Assembly (NCBI RefSeq): GCF_003665435.1
Contig: NZ_CP023408.1
Location: 806,001 to 870,000, forward strand
DNA: 64,000 bases
Direction of reading: 5' to 3'
From: Streptomyces fungicidicus
GTDB taxonomy: Bacteria; Actinomycetota; Actinomycetes; Streptomycetales; Streptomycetaceae
Shown here: one piece after another, positions 51,158 through 60,055 of the stretch
Numbering within the stretch: the first letter of the stretch is position 1
Layout of the letters: every line of letters starts with the position of its first letter
Position numbers and translations under genes: made by a program
Notes under the pieces: model-generated
Told to the model about the DNA's origin: nothing
Seen by the model: the letters and a program-made list of their open reading frames with translations, nothing else
The model's database searches: none

Positions 51158-52171
51158 GTGACCGATACCAGCACCCCGGACCGACTCGACCACCAGCTGC
51201 TGCACGCGCTCCAACTCGACGGCCGGGCGCAGTTCCGCCGCATCGCTCCGGTCCTTGAGGTCTCCGAGCACACGGTGGCCCGCCGCTACCGGCGGCTGCG
51301 GGGAACGGGCCTGCACATCGTCGGTGAACCCGACGCCGAACGACTCGGCCGCACCCGCTGGCTGCGCCGCCTGCGGTGCGTCCCGGACGCCGCCCTCTCC
51401 ATCGCCGAGGCCCTCGCCCGCCGCCCGGACACCGGCTACATCAGCCTCGCCTCCGGCGGAACCGAACTCCACTGCACCATCCACACGGGCAGCGCCAAGG
51501 AGGACGAGGAGGTCCTGCTGCGCGTCCTGCCCCGCACCCCGCGCGTCACCTCCTTCGACGCCCACTGCTTCCTGCGCACCTTCTGCGGAAACCCGCCCCG
51601 CTGGTACACCAAGCTCGGCGCCCTCACCGCGGAACAGCACGCGGCACTCCTGCCCCCGTACACCCCGGAGCCGGCCCCGCCCGTCCCGCCGCTCGCCGCC
51701 CTTGGCACCGTCCAACAGACCGTCGAGCTCGATGCGGCCGACCACATGCTGGTCGACGCGCTCGCCAGGGACGGCCGTGCCGGCCTGCCCGAACTGGCCG
51801 CCGAGACCGGCCTGTCCCCGTCGAGCGTGCGGCGCCGCCTCGAACGTCTGCGGGAGACCGGCGCGATCCGCGTCAACGTCGACTTCCCACCGTCCCGGCT
51901 CGGCTACCGCAAGCGCGCGATGCTGTGGCTGCGAGTGGCGCCGGGCGCGCTGCAACGAGTCGGTGAAACCCTCAGCGCCCATCCGCAGACCGACCTGGTG
52001 GCCGCCACCACGGGCCCCTCGAACCTGGTCGCCACGGTGATCTGCCGCAACGCCACCGAGCTGTACCTCTACCTCAACCACCACATCGGTGCTCTGCCGG
52101 ACATCCAGTCGGTGGAGACTGCCCCGGTCATCCGGGAGGTCAAGCGCCTCACACCGCGCGGCCCTGCCTGA
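51158..52171 (+). CDS. Lrp/AsnC family regulator with two domain copies
   Basis: This 337-residue regulator has two AsnC-type winged helices. The first has DRLDHQLLHALQLDGRAQFR and ISLEV-like VSEHTVARRYRRL. The second is DAADHMLVDALARDGRAGLP and AAETGLSPSSVRRRLERLRE, followed by a ligand (RAM-like) domain with NLVATVICRNATELYLYL. Lrp/AsnC proteins are usually about 150 residues; the duplication is common in streptomycetes. The GTG at 51158 follows GAGGGC. It is divergent from the mycothiol dehydrogenase operon and might control it, but no clear palindrome supports that. Confidence 0.88.
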   Translation: MTDTSTPDRLDHQLLHALQLDGRAQFRRIAPVLEVSEHTVARRYRRLRGTGLHIVGEPDAERLGRTRWLRRLRCVPDAALSIAEALARRPDTGYISLASGGTELHCTIHTGSAKEDEEVLLRVLPRTPRVTSFDAHCFLRTFCGNPPRWYTKLGALTAEQHAALLPPYTPEPAPPVPPLAALGTVQQTVELDAADHMLVDALARDGRAGLPELAAETGLSPSSVRRRLERLRETGAIRVNVDFPPSRLGYRKRAMLWLRVAPGALQRVGETLSAHPQTDLVAATTGPSNLVATVICRNATELYLYLNHHIGALPDIQSVETAPVIREVKRLTPRGPA

Positions 52172-52358
52172 CATCGATCCGGATCCTCCGCGGTCGGCAG
52201 AACGCTCGCGTCAACGGCTCACGGTTCTCGCGACATTGCCGCCGACGGGAACCGGTCGGTGAAACGGCCCGATCCCGGGGCAGACGGCGTACGTGATCTT
52301 GAGTGGTCCCGGTCGCCCCGCGGACCTCATGCCGGATGTCAGAGAGGGGAACCACACG

Positions 52359-53135
52359 GTGACCACGCCCGAGTGCCGAACGCCCGCGACGCGTCACGGA
52401 CGCCGCTTCGACCTACGCGCGACCGCCATGTTCTTCGGGCTGCTCGCCACGGCTCTGGTCGCGGCGGGCTTCGCGGTGCGCGCCCTTGCCGGGGTCGTGC
52501 AGCGGCGTCCGGAGTGGGTCGTCGTCCTGGTGTGCGTGGCCCTCGCCGGCGCTCTGGCGCACGGACGCAGGCGACGGCGGTTGTCCGCGGCGCGGCTCGC
52601 CCGCGGGGCCACCGAGGTCTTGGAGGAGGCCACGGCCACGGCCCTGGGCGCACTCGACGTGCCCCCGCCCGCTCCCTCGGCCGGGCCGGCCGTGACGGAG
52701 CCGATGCCCCCGGCGGGCGAGCCAAGGTCCCTTGACCACGAGGCCCTGACCCCGGAGGAGTTCGAGGAGGCGATAGCGGCCCTGTGCGTACGGGACGGGT
52801 GCTCCGAGGTGGAGGTAGTCGGCGGAGCCGGTGACCTGGGCGCCGACGTGGTGGCTCTGTCCCCCGAGGGGCGGCGCCTCGTGATCCAGTGCAAGCGCTA
52901 CAGCGAAGACAACAAGGTCGGCTCGCAGGACCTGCAACGCTTCGGCGGCACCTGCTTCACCGTCCACGACGCCGACGTCGCCCTCGTCGTCACCACCGGC
53001 GACTTCACCGCGCCCGCGGAGGAGTACGCCGAACAGTGCGGCATCGTGTGCGTGAACGGCGCCGCCCTGCTCGCCTGGAGCGACGGCCTGGCCTTGGTGC
53101 CGTGGGCGGCGGGCGCCGGTGAGGTCGGCGCATAG
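52359..53135 (+). CDS. Membrane-tethered Mrr-like restriction endonuclease domain protein
   Basis: This 258-residue protein starts with GTG after GGGGA. Two hydrophobic helices (about 22-44 and 52-66) precede an Arg-rich stretch (HGRRRRRL). From about residue 125 a C-terminal Mrr-type domain is visible: LTPEEFEEAIAALC, GAGDLGADVVALSPEGRRLV and IQCKRYS, giving the D-x(n)-Q-x-K core of PD-(D/E)xK nucleases, then AEEYAEQCGIVCVNGAAL. Mrr-type enzymes cut modified DNA. A membrane-tethered form could act on incoming phage DNA; that is inference. It is not in a visible operon. Confidence 0.82.
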   Translation: MTTPECRTPATRHGRRFDLRATAMFFGLLATALVAAGFAVRALAGVVQRRPEWVVVLVCVALAGALAHGRRRRRLSAARLARGATEVLEEATATALGALDVPPPAPSAGPAVTEPMPPAGEPRSLDHEALTPEEFEEAIAALCVRDGCSEVEVVGGAGDLGADVVALSPEGRRLVIQCKRYSEDNKVGSQDLQRFGGTCFTVHDADVALVVTTGDFTAPAEEYAEQCGIVCVNGAALLAWSDGLALVPWAAGAGEVGA

Positions 53136-53319
53136 GTCCCGTTGTCGGTGCGGGATGCCACCCTGCCGTTATGGACCAACTGGGGCATGCGCGGGTGGAT
53201 CCGACCACGAACCGGCGCCCGCGACCGTCTACCAGCGCATCGTGACGACGTTCAACGAGCACCTCGGGAAGGTGTGCCGCGTTCGCGATCTGCACGAGCA
53301 CCGCCAGCTCCACGCCGTC

Positions 53320-53460
53320 CCGCCAGGTGGGGGCAAAGGTCGTGAGGCGGCGGAGCATGCTGGCAAGTGGAGGCCCCGTAGATGCGGAAGGCCGCGTTGT
53401 CTGGCCGGTGGTCATAGTCGCGGGCCAGGCGCCGGTGCAGCATGAGGGTGCCGTCGACAG
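53320..53460 (-). pseudogene. IS5-type transposase C-terminal remnant
   Basis: On the minus strand about 30 codons read GTLMLHRRLARDYDHRPDNA then FRIYGAST. After a frame change MLRRLTTFAPTWRDG follows near 53320-53360. This is the C-terminal end of a DDE transposase of the IS5 group (WLMLHRRLARDYE...TPTWR pattern). The catalytic parts are missing, and no terminal repeats are visible. It lies directly upstream of a broken DUF2332 gene. Confidence 0.65.
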
Positions 53461-53531
53461 AACGTGGCCGACCGGCCCGACGCTGTGACGTTCACGACAC
53501 CCGCTCGCCGTGTCCAAAGCCCTCGGCCCGC

Positions 53532-54259
53532 GAGTTCTTGACGTGGGTGGTGAGGCATTGGGGCCAGGTGAGCTCCCTCATGCTCGCCCGAATGACGCAG
53601 ACGAACGAAAGCGCCCGGTGTGCCACCTTGCTGCCGGTCCTGGCCGCGTTGCCGCAGCCGCCGGCGCTGATCGAGGTCGGAGCCAGGCGATCGGCCCTGC
53701 GGACAGCCCGGTCACCCTTCCCTGCCGCACCACCGGGCCGGTGCCGATCCCGCGTCAGCTGCCCGATGTTGTCTGGCGGACTGGAGTCGACCTCAACCCG
53801 CTCGACCCTTCCGATCCTGAAGACGCCAGCTGGCTGGAAAGCCTGGTCTGGCCGGAGCAAGCCGAGCGTCTGCAGCGACTGCGTGGCGCCCTCGATGTGG
53901 CACGGGAGGAGCCCGCGCACGTAGTCCGCGGCGACCTGAACGAGACGGTACGCAATTTGTTGGCTCAGGCTCCCAAAGGGGCTACGCCCGTGATCTTCCA
54001 CAGCGCGGTTTTGGCCTATCTCTCCCCCGAGGCGCGGGCCCAGTTCGCGCGGACGGTGCGGAACCTCCCGTGCCGCTGGATTTCGAACGAGGCACCGAGC
54101 GTCTTTCCCGCGCTGCTCGACCTCCTGCCTGAACCGGCCCCCACCGACCGCGCCACTTTCGTGATGGCCCTCGACGAGCGCCCGATCGCATTCACAGGAC
54201 CCCATGGCGAGCTTCTCCACTGGTTCGTCGATGCCGATCTGCCTGTTGCGAGCGAATGA
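53532..54259 (+). pseudogene. DUF2332 family gene with internal deletion/frameshift
   Basis: The N-terminal DUF2332 part is in one frame from about 53532 (MLARMTQTNESARCATLLPV, then LAALPQPPALIEVGA). It then shifts near 53680-53700 to a second frame that continues GPADSPVTLPCRTTGPVPIP, VVWRTGVDLNPLDPSDPED and GATPVIFHSAVLAYLS to the stop at 54259. The segment expected between EVGA and GPADSP (the SAGLxL glycine-rich region) is missing. The N-terminal start is also absent. A deletion of a few dozen codons explains both. It is not expected to be functional. Confidence 0.75.
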
Positions 54260-54597
54260 GGCGCCGCCCCGCCAGTAGAGCGCGCCCGAGTCAGCTGGCC
54301 GGATGCCCCGAGATTGCCGCACCCTGACCTTCAACTGACCGCTTCCGCCGCTGGGCTACCGCCCGTTTGTGCCGCCCGGGCGGGGGCGCGGAACCGGCCG
54401 CCGGCCCCGGGCACCTTTCGCACCGTTCCCCGCGACGATGACTGTCGATTACGTTCGCTGCTATGGCGAGGGGCACGCCTGAAAGCCCGCGACCTGTCGC
54501 GCTGCACGGCGGGGGAGCGCGCGAGTTCTCGGGAGCAGTCGCAGGAGCAGCTGCGCCACGTCGCCCGCTCCGTGCGGCGTTTGTCCGGCGGCTCTCG
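54260..54597. other. Intergenic region between convergent units
   Basis: These 338 bases follow the DUF2332 remnant and precede the stop of the SigJ gene. There is no convincing gene, hairpin or repeat. Open frames here are shadows in high-GC sequence. Confidence 0.4.
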
Positions 54598-55536
54598 TCA
54601 CCATGCGCTGATGACCGGCGTGTCGGGTTGGTGCCGCCGCCAGGCCACGTTGAGACGTGCGAGCCGGTCCGTGGCGGCGATGCCGCGCAGGGAGGCGACC
54701 TTGCCGTCGCTGACGTCGAACGCCACGGCGCCCACGACCCGGTCGTCGACCACGGCGAGGACGGCCGGGGAGCCGTTGACCAGCGCGAAGTGCATCGCGG
54801 GGGAGCCGCCGGCCAGCCGCCGCTTCGCCGGAGTGGGCTTGAAGCCGGCCCGCACGTAGGAGGCGACGCGCTCGCGCGTCGTGTACCGCAGCAGCCGCCT
54901 GGCCAGTCCGGCGCCGTCCGAGACCGCGGTGACGTCTGTGGTGAGCAGCGCCACCAGCCGTTCCGTGCGCCCCGACGCGGCGGCGGCAAGGAACTCCTCG
55001 ACGATCCGGCGCGCGGACGCGGGGTCCGCTTCGTCGCCGCGGCGGCGCTGGGCGGCGACCCGGCGTCGGGCCCGGTGGACATGCTGCTGGCTCGCGGACT
55101 CGGTGATGTCGAGGACCCCGGCGATCTCGGCGTGGGGGTAGCAGAAGGCCTCGCGCAGGACGTAAGCGGCCCGCTCGACCGGCGAGAGGCGCTCCATGAG
55201 GGTCAGTACGGCCAGGGATACCGATTCGCGCTGCTCGTAGGTATCGGCGGGCCCGAGCAGGGGGTCGCCCTCGAGGAGTGGCTCGGGCAGCCAGTCCCCG
55301 GCAGCCCGTTCGTGGCGGGCCTGCGCCGAGCGGAGCCGGTCGAGGCAGAGATTGGTGACGACCTTGGTCAGCCACGCCTCGGGCGTCTCGATTCGTTCCC
55401 GGTCCGCGGCCTGCCAGCGCAGGAAGGTGTCCTGCACGGCGTCCTCGGCGTCGGCCGCCGAGCCGAGCAGACGGTACGCGAGCGAGGCCAGCCGGCCCCG
55501 GCTGGCCTCGAACCGGTTGATCGCTGCGCTGTCCAT
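54598..55536 (-). CDS. sigJ: SigJ-like (ECF41) sigma factor with SnoaL-like C-terminal domain
   Basis: This 312-residue ECF41-type sigma factor has region 2 (RGRLASLAYRLLGSAADAED, then VQDTFLRWQA) and region 4 (LSPVERAAYVLREAFCYPHA, EIAGVLDITESASQQHVHRA). The C-terminal domain (residues 190-305) is a SnoaL/NTF2-like fold that in ECF41 members replaces an anti-sigma factor, with the pattern AMHFALVNGSPAVLAVVDDR and VVGAVAFDV. The start lies ten bases after the stop of the upstream flavoprotein, so the two genes form an operon, as is typical for this group. The ATG is preceded by a weak AGGCTCC. Confidence 0.9.
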   Translation of the reverse strand: MDSAAINRFEASRGRLASLAYRLLGSAADAEDAVQDTFLRWQAADRERIETPEAWLTKVVTNLCLDRLRSAQARHERAAGDWLPEPLLEGDPLLGPADTYEQRESVSLAVLTLMERLSPVERAAYVLREAFCYPHAEIAGVLDITESASQQHVHRARRRVAAQRRRGDEADPASARRIVEEFLAAAASGRTERLVALLTTDVTAVSDGAGLARRLLRYTTRERVASYVRAGFKPTPAKRRLAGGSPAMHFALVNGSPAVLAVVDDRVVGAVAFDVSDGKVASLRGIAATDRLARLNVAWRRHQPDTPVISAW

Positions 55537-55546
55537 GAAAAGGAGC

Positions 55547-56737
55547 CTATGCGGCGGTCCTCACACCGTCCTGGTGAGGTGCGGTGGCCAGGCGCCGCCT
55601 GCGCTTGGGCATGCCGAAGGTCGGGTGGGCGATGCTCCACCCGGACCCCGTGAGGATGCCCGACTTGAGGCGCGCGGCGGTCCGGCCGCCCAGGTACCAG
55701 GACTTCGAGCGGACGTCCCCGTCCACCATCTGGAAGATCGCGTCTTGCCGCCCGAGGCTGATGTGGTTGCCGTGGTACTTCAGCCCGATGATGGGGACTT
55801 CCCTGCCCGTCAGGCGCGCGATGATCGCGGCGGTTGCCTGCATGTTGGTGTAGCCGGCCGAGGCGCAGGACATCGGCAGCGGGCGGCCGTTCTCGCCGAT
55901 CGCGTAGGCGCTGTCACCGGCGGCGTAGACGTCCGGGTGCGAGAGCGAGCGCATGGTGCGGTCGACGACGATCTGGCCGGTCTCGGTGACCTCCAGGCCG
56001 CTGGTGGCCGCGACGGGGTGCACGGCGAACCCGGCCGACCACACCGTCACGTCGGACGGAATGGACCTGCCGTCAGCGGTGATCGCCCCTGTCGGCCCGA
56101 CAGCTTCGATGCCGGTGTGCTCGTGGACGGTGATGCCGAGCCGGTCGAAGGCCTGGAGCAGGTGACGTCGGGCCTTCGGCGAAAGCCAGGCGCCCAGTTC
56201 GCCGCGGGCAGCGAGCGCGACCGAGAGGTCGGGCCGTGACTCGGCGAACTCGGTGGCCGTCTCGATGCCGGTCAGCCCCTCACCGACGATCAGCACGGTG
56301 CCGCCCTCGCCCAGACCGGCCAGACGCTCGCGCAGACGCCGCGCCGAGGACCAGCCGGCCACATCGAAGGCGTACTCGGACACGCCGGGGACGCCATGGT
56401 GGGCGACGGAGCTGCCGAGCGCGTAGAGAAGCGTGTCGTACGCGAGCTCCCCATCGCCGTCCTCGCCGGTCACGGCGACGGTCCGGCGCTCGGGGTCGAT
56501 GCCGGTGACGCGCGCCAGGCGCAGCCGCACCCCGGTGCCCGCGAATACGTCGGCGAGCTTGCGGAACGCGAGGTCCTGGCCGCTCGCGAGCTGGTGCAGC
56601 CGCATCCGCTCAACGAACTCGGGTACGGCGTTGACAACGGTGATCTCGGTGTCGGCGGGGGAGAGCCGACGGGCCAGATTCCCGGCGGCGAAGGCTCCGG
56701 CGTATCCCGCGCCGAGTACAACGATGCGGTGTTTCAT
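55547..56737 (-). CDS. FAD-dependent NADH dehydrogenase-like oxidoreductase
   Basis: This 396-residue pyridine nucleotide-disulfide family flavoprotein has HRIVVLGAGYAGAFAAGNLA for FAD, VLIVGEGLTGIETATEFAES for NADH, and SLSHPDVYAAGDSAYA near residue 310. The C-terminus resembles NDH-2 type dehydrogenases but lacks a membrane helix. AGGAG precedes the ATG. Oxidoreductases are the usual partners of ECF41 sigma factors, and this gene is co-transcribed with sigJ. Its substrate is unknown. Confidence 0.88.
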   Translation of the reverse strand: MKHRIVVLGAGYAGAFAAGNLARRLSPADTEITVVNAVPEFVERMRLHQLASGQDLAFRKLADVFAGTGVRLRLARVTGIDPERRTVAVTGEDGDGELAYDTLLYALGSSVAHHGVPGVSEYAFDVAGWSSARRLRERLAGLGEGGTVLIVGEGLTGIETATEFAESRPDLSVALAARGELGAWLSPKARRHLLQAFDRLGITVHEHTGIEAVGPTGAITADGRSIPSDVTVWSAGFAVHPVAATSGLEVTETGQIVVDRTMRSLSHPDVYAAGDSAYAIGENGRPLPMSCASAGYTNMQATAAIIARLTGREVPIIGLKYHGNHISLGRQDAIFQMVDGDVRSKSWYLGGRTAARLKSGILTGSGWSIAHPTFGMPKRRRRLATAPHQDGVRTAA

Positions 56738-56770
56738 GGCGATGCTCCTGTCTCGTCCGCGTGCCCCTTG

Positions 56771-56797
56771 AACGAGACGGCACCTCCATTGCTGACA
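56771..56797 (-). promoter_or_regulatory. Candidate ECF41 (SigJ) promoter for its own operon
   Basis: Reading the minus strand, TGTCAGC (56797-56791), 16 bases, then CGTT (56774-56771). Known ECF41 promoters read TGTCACA-N16-CGTC, so the match is good, with correct spacing. The -10 lies 33 bases before the flavoprotein ATG, and the operon includes sigJ, so autoregulation is likely. Confidence 0.5.
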
Positions 56798-56817
56798 GAA
56801 GCCCGATGTGACGTGGG

Positions 56818-56834
56818 TCACCCATCATGGGTGA
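56818..56834. promoter_or_regulatory. 17-base palindrome upstream of the sigJ promoter
   Basis: TCACCCAT, one base, ATGGGTGA: eight-base arms with perfect symmetry, 20 bases upstream of the candidate -35. A dimeric regulator could bind here. No regulator gene is adjacent, so the partner is unknown. Confidence 0.4.
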
Positions 56835-57236
56835 GCGGCCGGCTGCTGCCGCTACCTGCGCTCACCGGCCCGACGCGGGGCGGGCAGAGCCGTGGACCGA
56901 GCTTCCTCCGGCAGCGATCCGTCGTCCGCGAGCTCGTGGAGCAGTGTCCGCGCTTCCTCCTCGAATGCCGCGGGTCGTTCGGCGAAGGGGCCGGCCCCGG
57001 CGGTGGATGAGGTGCGCAGATGGCCGAGCACCGATTTTGGGGGTCCAGGACCGCGTGACAGGGAAGCGGTACTCGCTCACGTCGCTCCACGCCGAGTCCC
57101 GGCTGGTTCCTCCTGACACGGACGCAATGGCTCGGGGTGGTCGCCATCGCCAGTACGTCCGGACCGCTCATCCCACGTCGCGGGCATGTTCATCCGGTCC
57201 GCACGGTGATCCAAACGAGACTGCCTGGTGGGGCGC

Positions 57237-57920
57237 TCAGTTCTTGGCGGCGAACGGCAGGCGAGTGAGGCTGCGGTCGTGGAGGCGGCTGAGGAGCAGC
57301 AGTGAGCAGGTGGCGCCGATCAGCGCGCAGAACATGTCCCACTGGGTGTCCCAGACATCGCCCTGAGTGGCCAGGAACGCGTCGGCGGCATGTCCGCCGG
57401 TAACGGCCGCCGCCCACTCCAGCATCTCGAAGACGGCGCTGAAGGCGAGGCAGGCGCAGACGGTCAGCGGGGCGAGCCAGCGGCTGCCGCGCAACGGCGA
57501 GGTGCGGACGAGGAGTTCACGGACCAGGATCGCCGGAACGAAGCCCTGCATGAGGTGGCCGAAGCGGTCGTAGGGGTTGCGGTCCAGGCCGAACCAGTCG
57601 CGCACCCAGTCACCGGCCGGGACCTCCGCGTAGGTGTAGTGCCCGCCCACGATCAGGACCAGCGCGTGAACGGCGAGCAGACCACACAGCAGGCCGCTCA
57701 GCGGAAACCGCCGCCGCAGCAGGACCGCCAGGGGCAGGCCCACCATCACCCACACCGTCTCCAGCAGCCAGGTGGTCGGGTCCTTGGCACCCCACGCCGA
57801 CGCCGCGAGCGCTGAGGCGACGACGGCCACGAGAACGGCGGGCAGTCGGCGACCTGTACCGCCGGGGGCCGGCGGTACGTCCGACGGCGACGGGCTGACG
57901 GACATGTTGATGGCGGACAT
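57237..57920 (-). CDS. DUF2238 (YjdF-like) membrane protein
   Basis: The 227-residue protein has about six hydrophobic helices. Segments DRNPYDRFGHLMQGFVPAIL, SAVFEMLEWAAAVTGG and GDVWDTQWDMFCALIGA are the DUF2238 hallmarks (YjdF of E. coli). The role is unknown. The ATG at 57920 follows GAGGAG. The N-terminus to about residue 25 is cytoplasmic and Pro/Ser-rich. Confidence 0.88.
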   Translation of the reverse strand: MSAINMSVSPSPSDVPPAPGGTGRRLPAVLVAVVASALAASAWGAKDPTTWLLETVWVMVGLPLAVLLRRRFPLSGLLCGLLAVHALVLIVGGHYTYAEVPAGDWVRDWFGLDRNPYDRFGHLMQGFVPAILVRELLVRTSPLRGSRWLAPLTVCACLAFSAVFEMLEWAAAVTGGHAADAFLATQGDVWDTQWDMFCALIGATCSLLLLSRLHDRSLTRLPFAAKN

Positions 57921-58246
57921 CGTGCGCTCCTCGTGTCTGTGTGGTGCCGCCATCCTCGGGGTTCTCGCGAAGCCCGGCATGAGTGCACCTACTCATCTGA
58001 CGTGTGGGGGCCGCGGGTGGGGAACTCAGCGGGAGGCCAGGGCCGGAGCTCAGGAAGTGGGCGGCGGCGGCGCGTCGGGCCCAGGTGGTGGTGGCCGTCG
58101 TCCTTTGCTCGGGCACCCCGGGCGGCCGGCATGCGGCGGACAACGGGCTCCTGCATGCGGATCACCACCGGGTGCGGCAGGCTCAGCTCCCGTAGTTGCC
58201 GAAAGCCGGTTGAGACGGCGTCCTCGGTAGGGGAGGGTCTGTGGTC
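57921..58246. other. Divergent intergenic region
   Basis: These 326 bases separate the DUF2238 start and the YciI-like start. I saw no palindrome, RNA or gene; the two promoters must lie here. Confidence 0.4.
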
Positions 58247-58795
58247 ATGGAGTTCTTCTGCTACCACCGTGATCGGCCTGGCTCCCTCGCCTTACGCGAG
58301 GAGTTGCTGGAGGAGCATTGGTCCTACATGGACCGGTACGCGAAGGAGCTGATCGCTCGCGGCCCGACCTTCGCCGATGAGGGTGAAACACCCACCGGCA
58401 GCGTGCACATCGTCGATCTGCCCGATCCCGCCGCCGCCCGCGCGTTCGCCTTCGACGAGCCCAACTACCAGGCCGGCGCGTACCGGGACGTGCTGCTGCG
58501 CCGGTGGCGCAACGTGCTGGGGCGCACCATGTGGGACTTCCCCGGTGGCCCGAGCGGTGGCAACCGCTACCTGGTGCTCGGTTTCGGCGAGGGTCCGGCC
58601 GCCGATCTTGCGCTGCCACCCGACCGGGACGAACTGATCGCGTACGGGCCGCTGCTGTCCGACGACGGCGACACCTGGCTGGGTACGGCGGTGCTGCTCA
58701 GGGCCCCGGATCCGGACACGGCACGGGCCCTTTTGAACCCGGACCGGTATGCGGACATCGAGGTCCACGACTGGGAGTTCGGCGGGCGCCGATGA
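58247..58795 (+). CDS. YciI-like protein, probably two domain copies
   Basis: This 182-residue protein has two YciI-like halves. The first is MEFFCYHRDRPGSLALREEL, EEHWSYMDRYAKELIARGPT and AARAFAFDEPNYQAGAYRDV. The second is YLVLGFGEG, LPPDRDELIAYGPLLSDDGD and ARALLNPDRYADIEVHDWEF. YciI proteins are small dimeric, ferredoxin-like proteins of unclear catalytic role. Halves in tandem could replace the dimer. A GTG six bases upstream (58241) is an alternative; GGAGGG lies before both. Confidence 0.78.
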   Translation: MEFFCYHRDRPGSLALREELLEEHWSYMDRYAKELIARGPTFADEGETPTGSVHIVDLPDPAAARAFAFDEPNYQAGAYRDVLLRRWRNVLGRTMWDFPGGPSGGNRYLVLGFGEGPAADLALPPDRDELIAYGPLLSDDGDTWLGTAVLLRAPDPDTARALLNPDRYADIEVHDWEFGGRR

Positions 58796-58831
58796 GCTGT
58801 CCGGCCCTGGAGGATGCCTCTCAGCGAGAGG

Positions 58832-60055
58832 TCAGTTGGGCAGTTGGGCGCGGCGACGGCGCTGGACGAGCAGCATGGTGGCTCCCATCGCTACCGCCGC
58901 AGCAGCCACGCCGGCGGCCGGCAGCACCGGGGAGCCGGATTCCGCGAGGTTGCCGCCGCTCGTCGTCCCGCTGGTCACCGTTCCGCCGGTGACAGTGGAG
59001 GACGATCCGCCGTCCGATGCGTTGGTTGAGCCGCCCACCGATCCGCCGGAGTCACCCGAACCGTTCGAGCCGCCTGCCGAGCCGGAGGAGCCGCCGCCCG
59101 AGACGTCCAGGGTGATGTCAGCCTGGTCGTTGGCCTTGTCGGGATCGAACGGCCGGGCTTCGGTGCTCAGGGCTATGGACCCCTTGGCGTCGGGCACGCG
59201 CTTGTCGATGCGCAAGCGGAAGGTGTAGGTCTCCCCGCTGCCTTCGTAGAGCGACCGCATGCCGCAGACGTACGCTCCATCATCGGCCCGGCAGAAGGTG
59301 CCGCGTTTGACGACCGACGTTCCGGGAGGAGGAGTGATCACCACCCGGACGGCCTCGTCCCCTTCTCTGGGCCATACCCAGGCAGGTCCGGCATTGGTGA
59401 ACTTCACCGTCATGGTGACCGTGTCCCCGACGCTCCCCCTGAGTGCGGCACCCGTCACCTGGTAGTCGGCCGTGTTCACCGTGGTGACGGGCACGTCGAC
59501 GATGCGCGCCGACCCCACGCCCCCGGCATCCGTCGCAACGAGCTTCACAGGCGGTGCGGCTCCCGCCACCGGATCACTGCCATTCTCATCAGCTCCCGGA
59601 TCAGCACTCTCGACACGCAGGCGCAGTTCGTCGTTGAGCGCGCGGTCCAGAGCCGTGACGCGCAGGGGCCTGTCGGTCGTGTAGACGGCGCCGGGCTCCA
59701 CCGCCTGCTCGAACGCGCACACCGCCGTCCACCGTTCGGGCATCTCGTCGTAGGGCCGCACGTGCTGCACCTGGCAGTTGGAGGGCATCTGGGCGAAGTC
59801 GAGTCCTCGGGTGACGGAGTAGGCGACCCACACCTTCTCGGCCGTCACCGTGCCCTTGTTCGCCACGGTGGCCGTGACGTCGATGCCGTCTCCCGGTCTC
59901 AGCCCGCTGACCGGCGCGATGCCCCCGACGGCCAGGTCGGGGGTGTTCTCTTCGCCGTAGGCCGCAGGTGCGGGTGCCAATGCCATAAGACCTGCTGCGC
60001 CGAGGGCGGCGACAGAAGACCGGAAGGTGCGACGGGCTGGTGAGGGTGTCGGCAC
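58832..60055 (-). CDS. Cell-wall-anchored protein with sortase-like signal
   Basis: This 407-residue exported protein has a signal peptide (about 8-36, ending APAAYG) and two CARDB/DUF11-like beta domains (about 40-120 and 190-300), for example GDGIDVTATVANKGTVTAEK and GDTVTMTVKFTNAGPAWVWP. A Gly/Ser-rich spacer follows, then NLAESGS, a hydrophobic helix and RRRRAQLPN. LAXTG is the usual streptomycete sortase E signal; LAESG here is a close variant. AAAGGA precedes the GTG start. Probably a surface adhesin or stalk protein. Confidence 0.82.
   Translation of the reverse strand: MPTPSPARRTFRSSVAALGAAGLMALAPAPAAYGEENTPDLAVGGIAPVSGLRPGDGIDVTATVANKGTVTAEKVWVAYSVTRGLDFAQMPSNCQVQHVRPYDEMPERWTAVCAFEQAVEPGAVYTTDRPLRVTALDRALNDELRLRVESADPGADENGSDPVAGAAPPVKLVATDAGGVGSARIVDVPVTTVNTADYQVTGAALRGSVGDTVTMTVKFTNAGPAWVWPREGDEAVRVVITPPPGTSVVKRGTFCRADDGAYVCGMRSLYEGSGETYTFRLRIDKRVPDAKGSIALSTEARPFDPDKANDQADITLDVSGGGSSGSAGGSNGSGDSGGSVGGSTNASDGGSSSTVTGGTVTSGTTSGGNLAESGSPVLPAAGVAAAAVAMGATMLLVQRRRRAQLPN

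Larger units (their letters stand above)
56738..57236. other. Intergenic region upstream of the sigJ operon
   Basis: These 499 bases hold the two elements listed next (a candidate ECF41 promoter and a palindrome). The rest has no supportable gene. A start-less minus-strand frame near 56890-57000 (PFAERPAAFEEEARTLLHEL) looks protein-like and may be the tail of a lost gene. Confidence 0.4.

Noticed and set aside
56827-57366. Plus-strand gene in the sigJ upstream region
   Set aside because: No ribosome site, no family resemblance and overlap with the DUF2238 gene; treated as a shadow.
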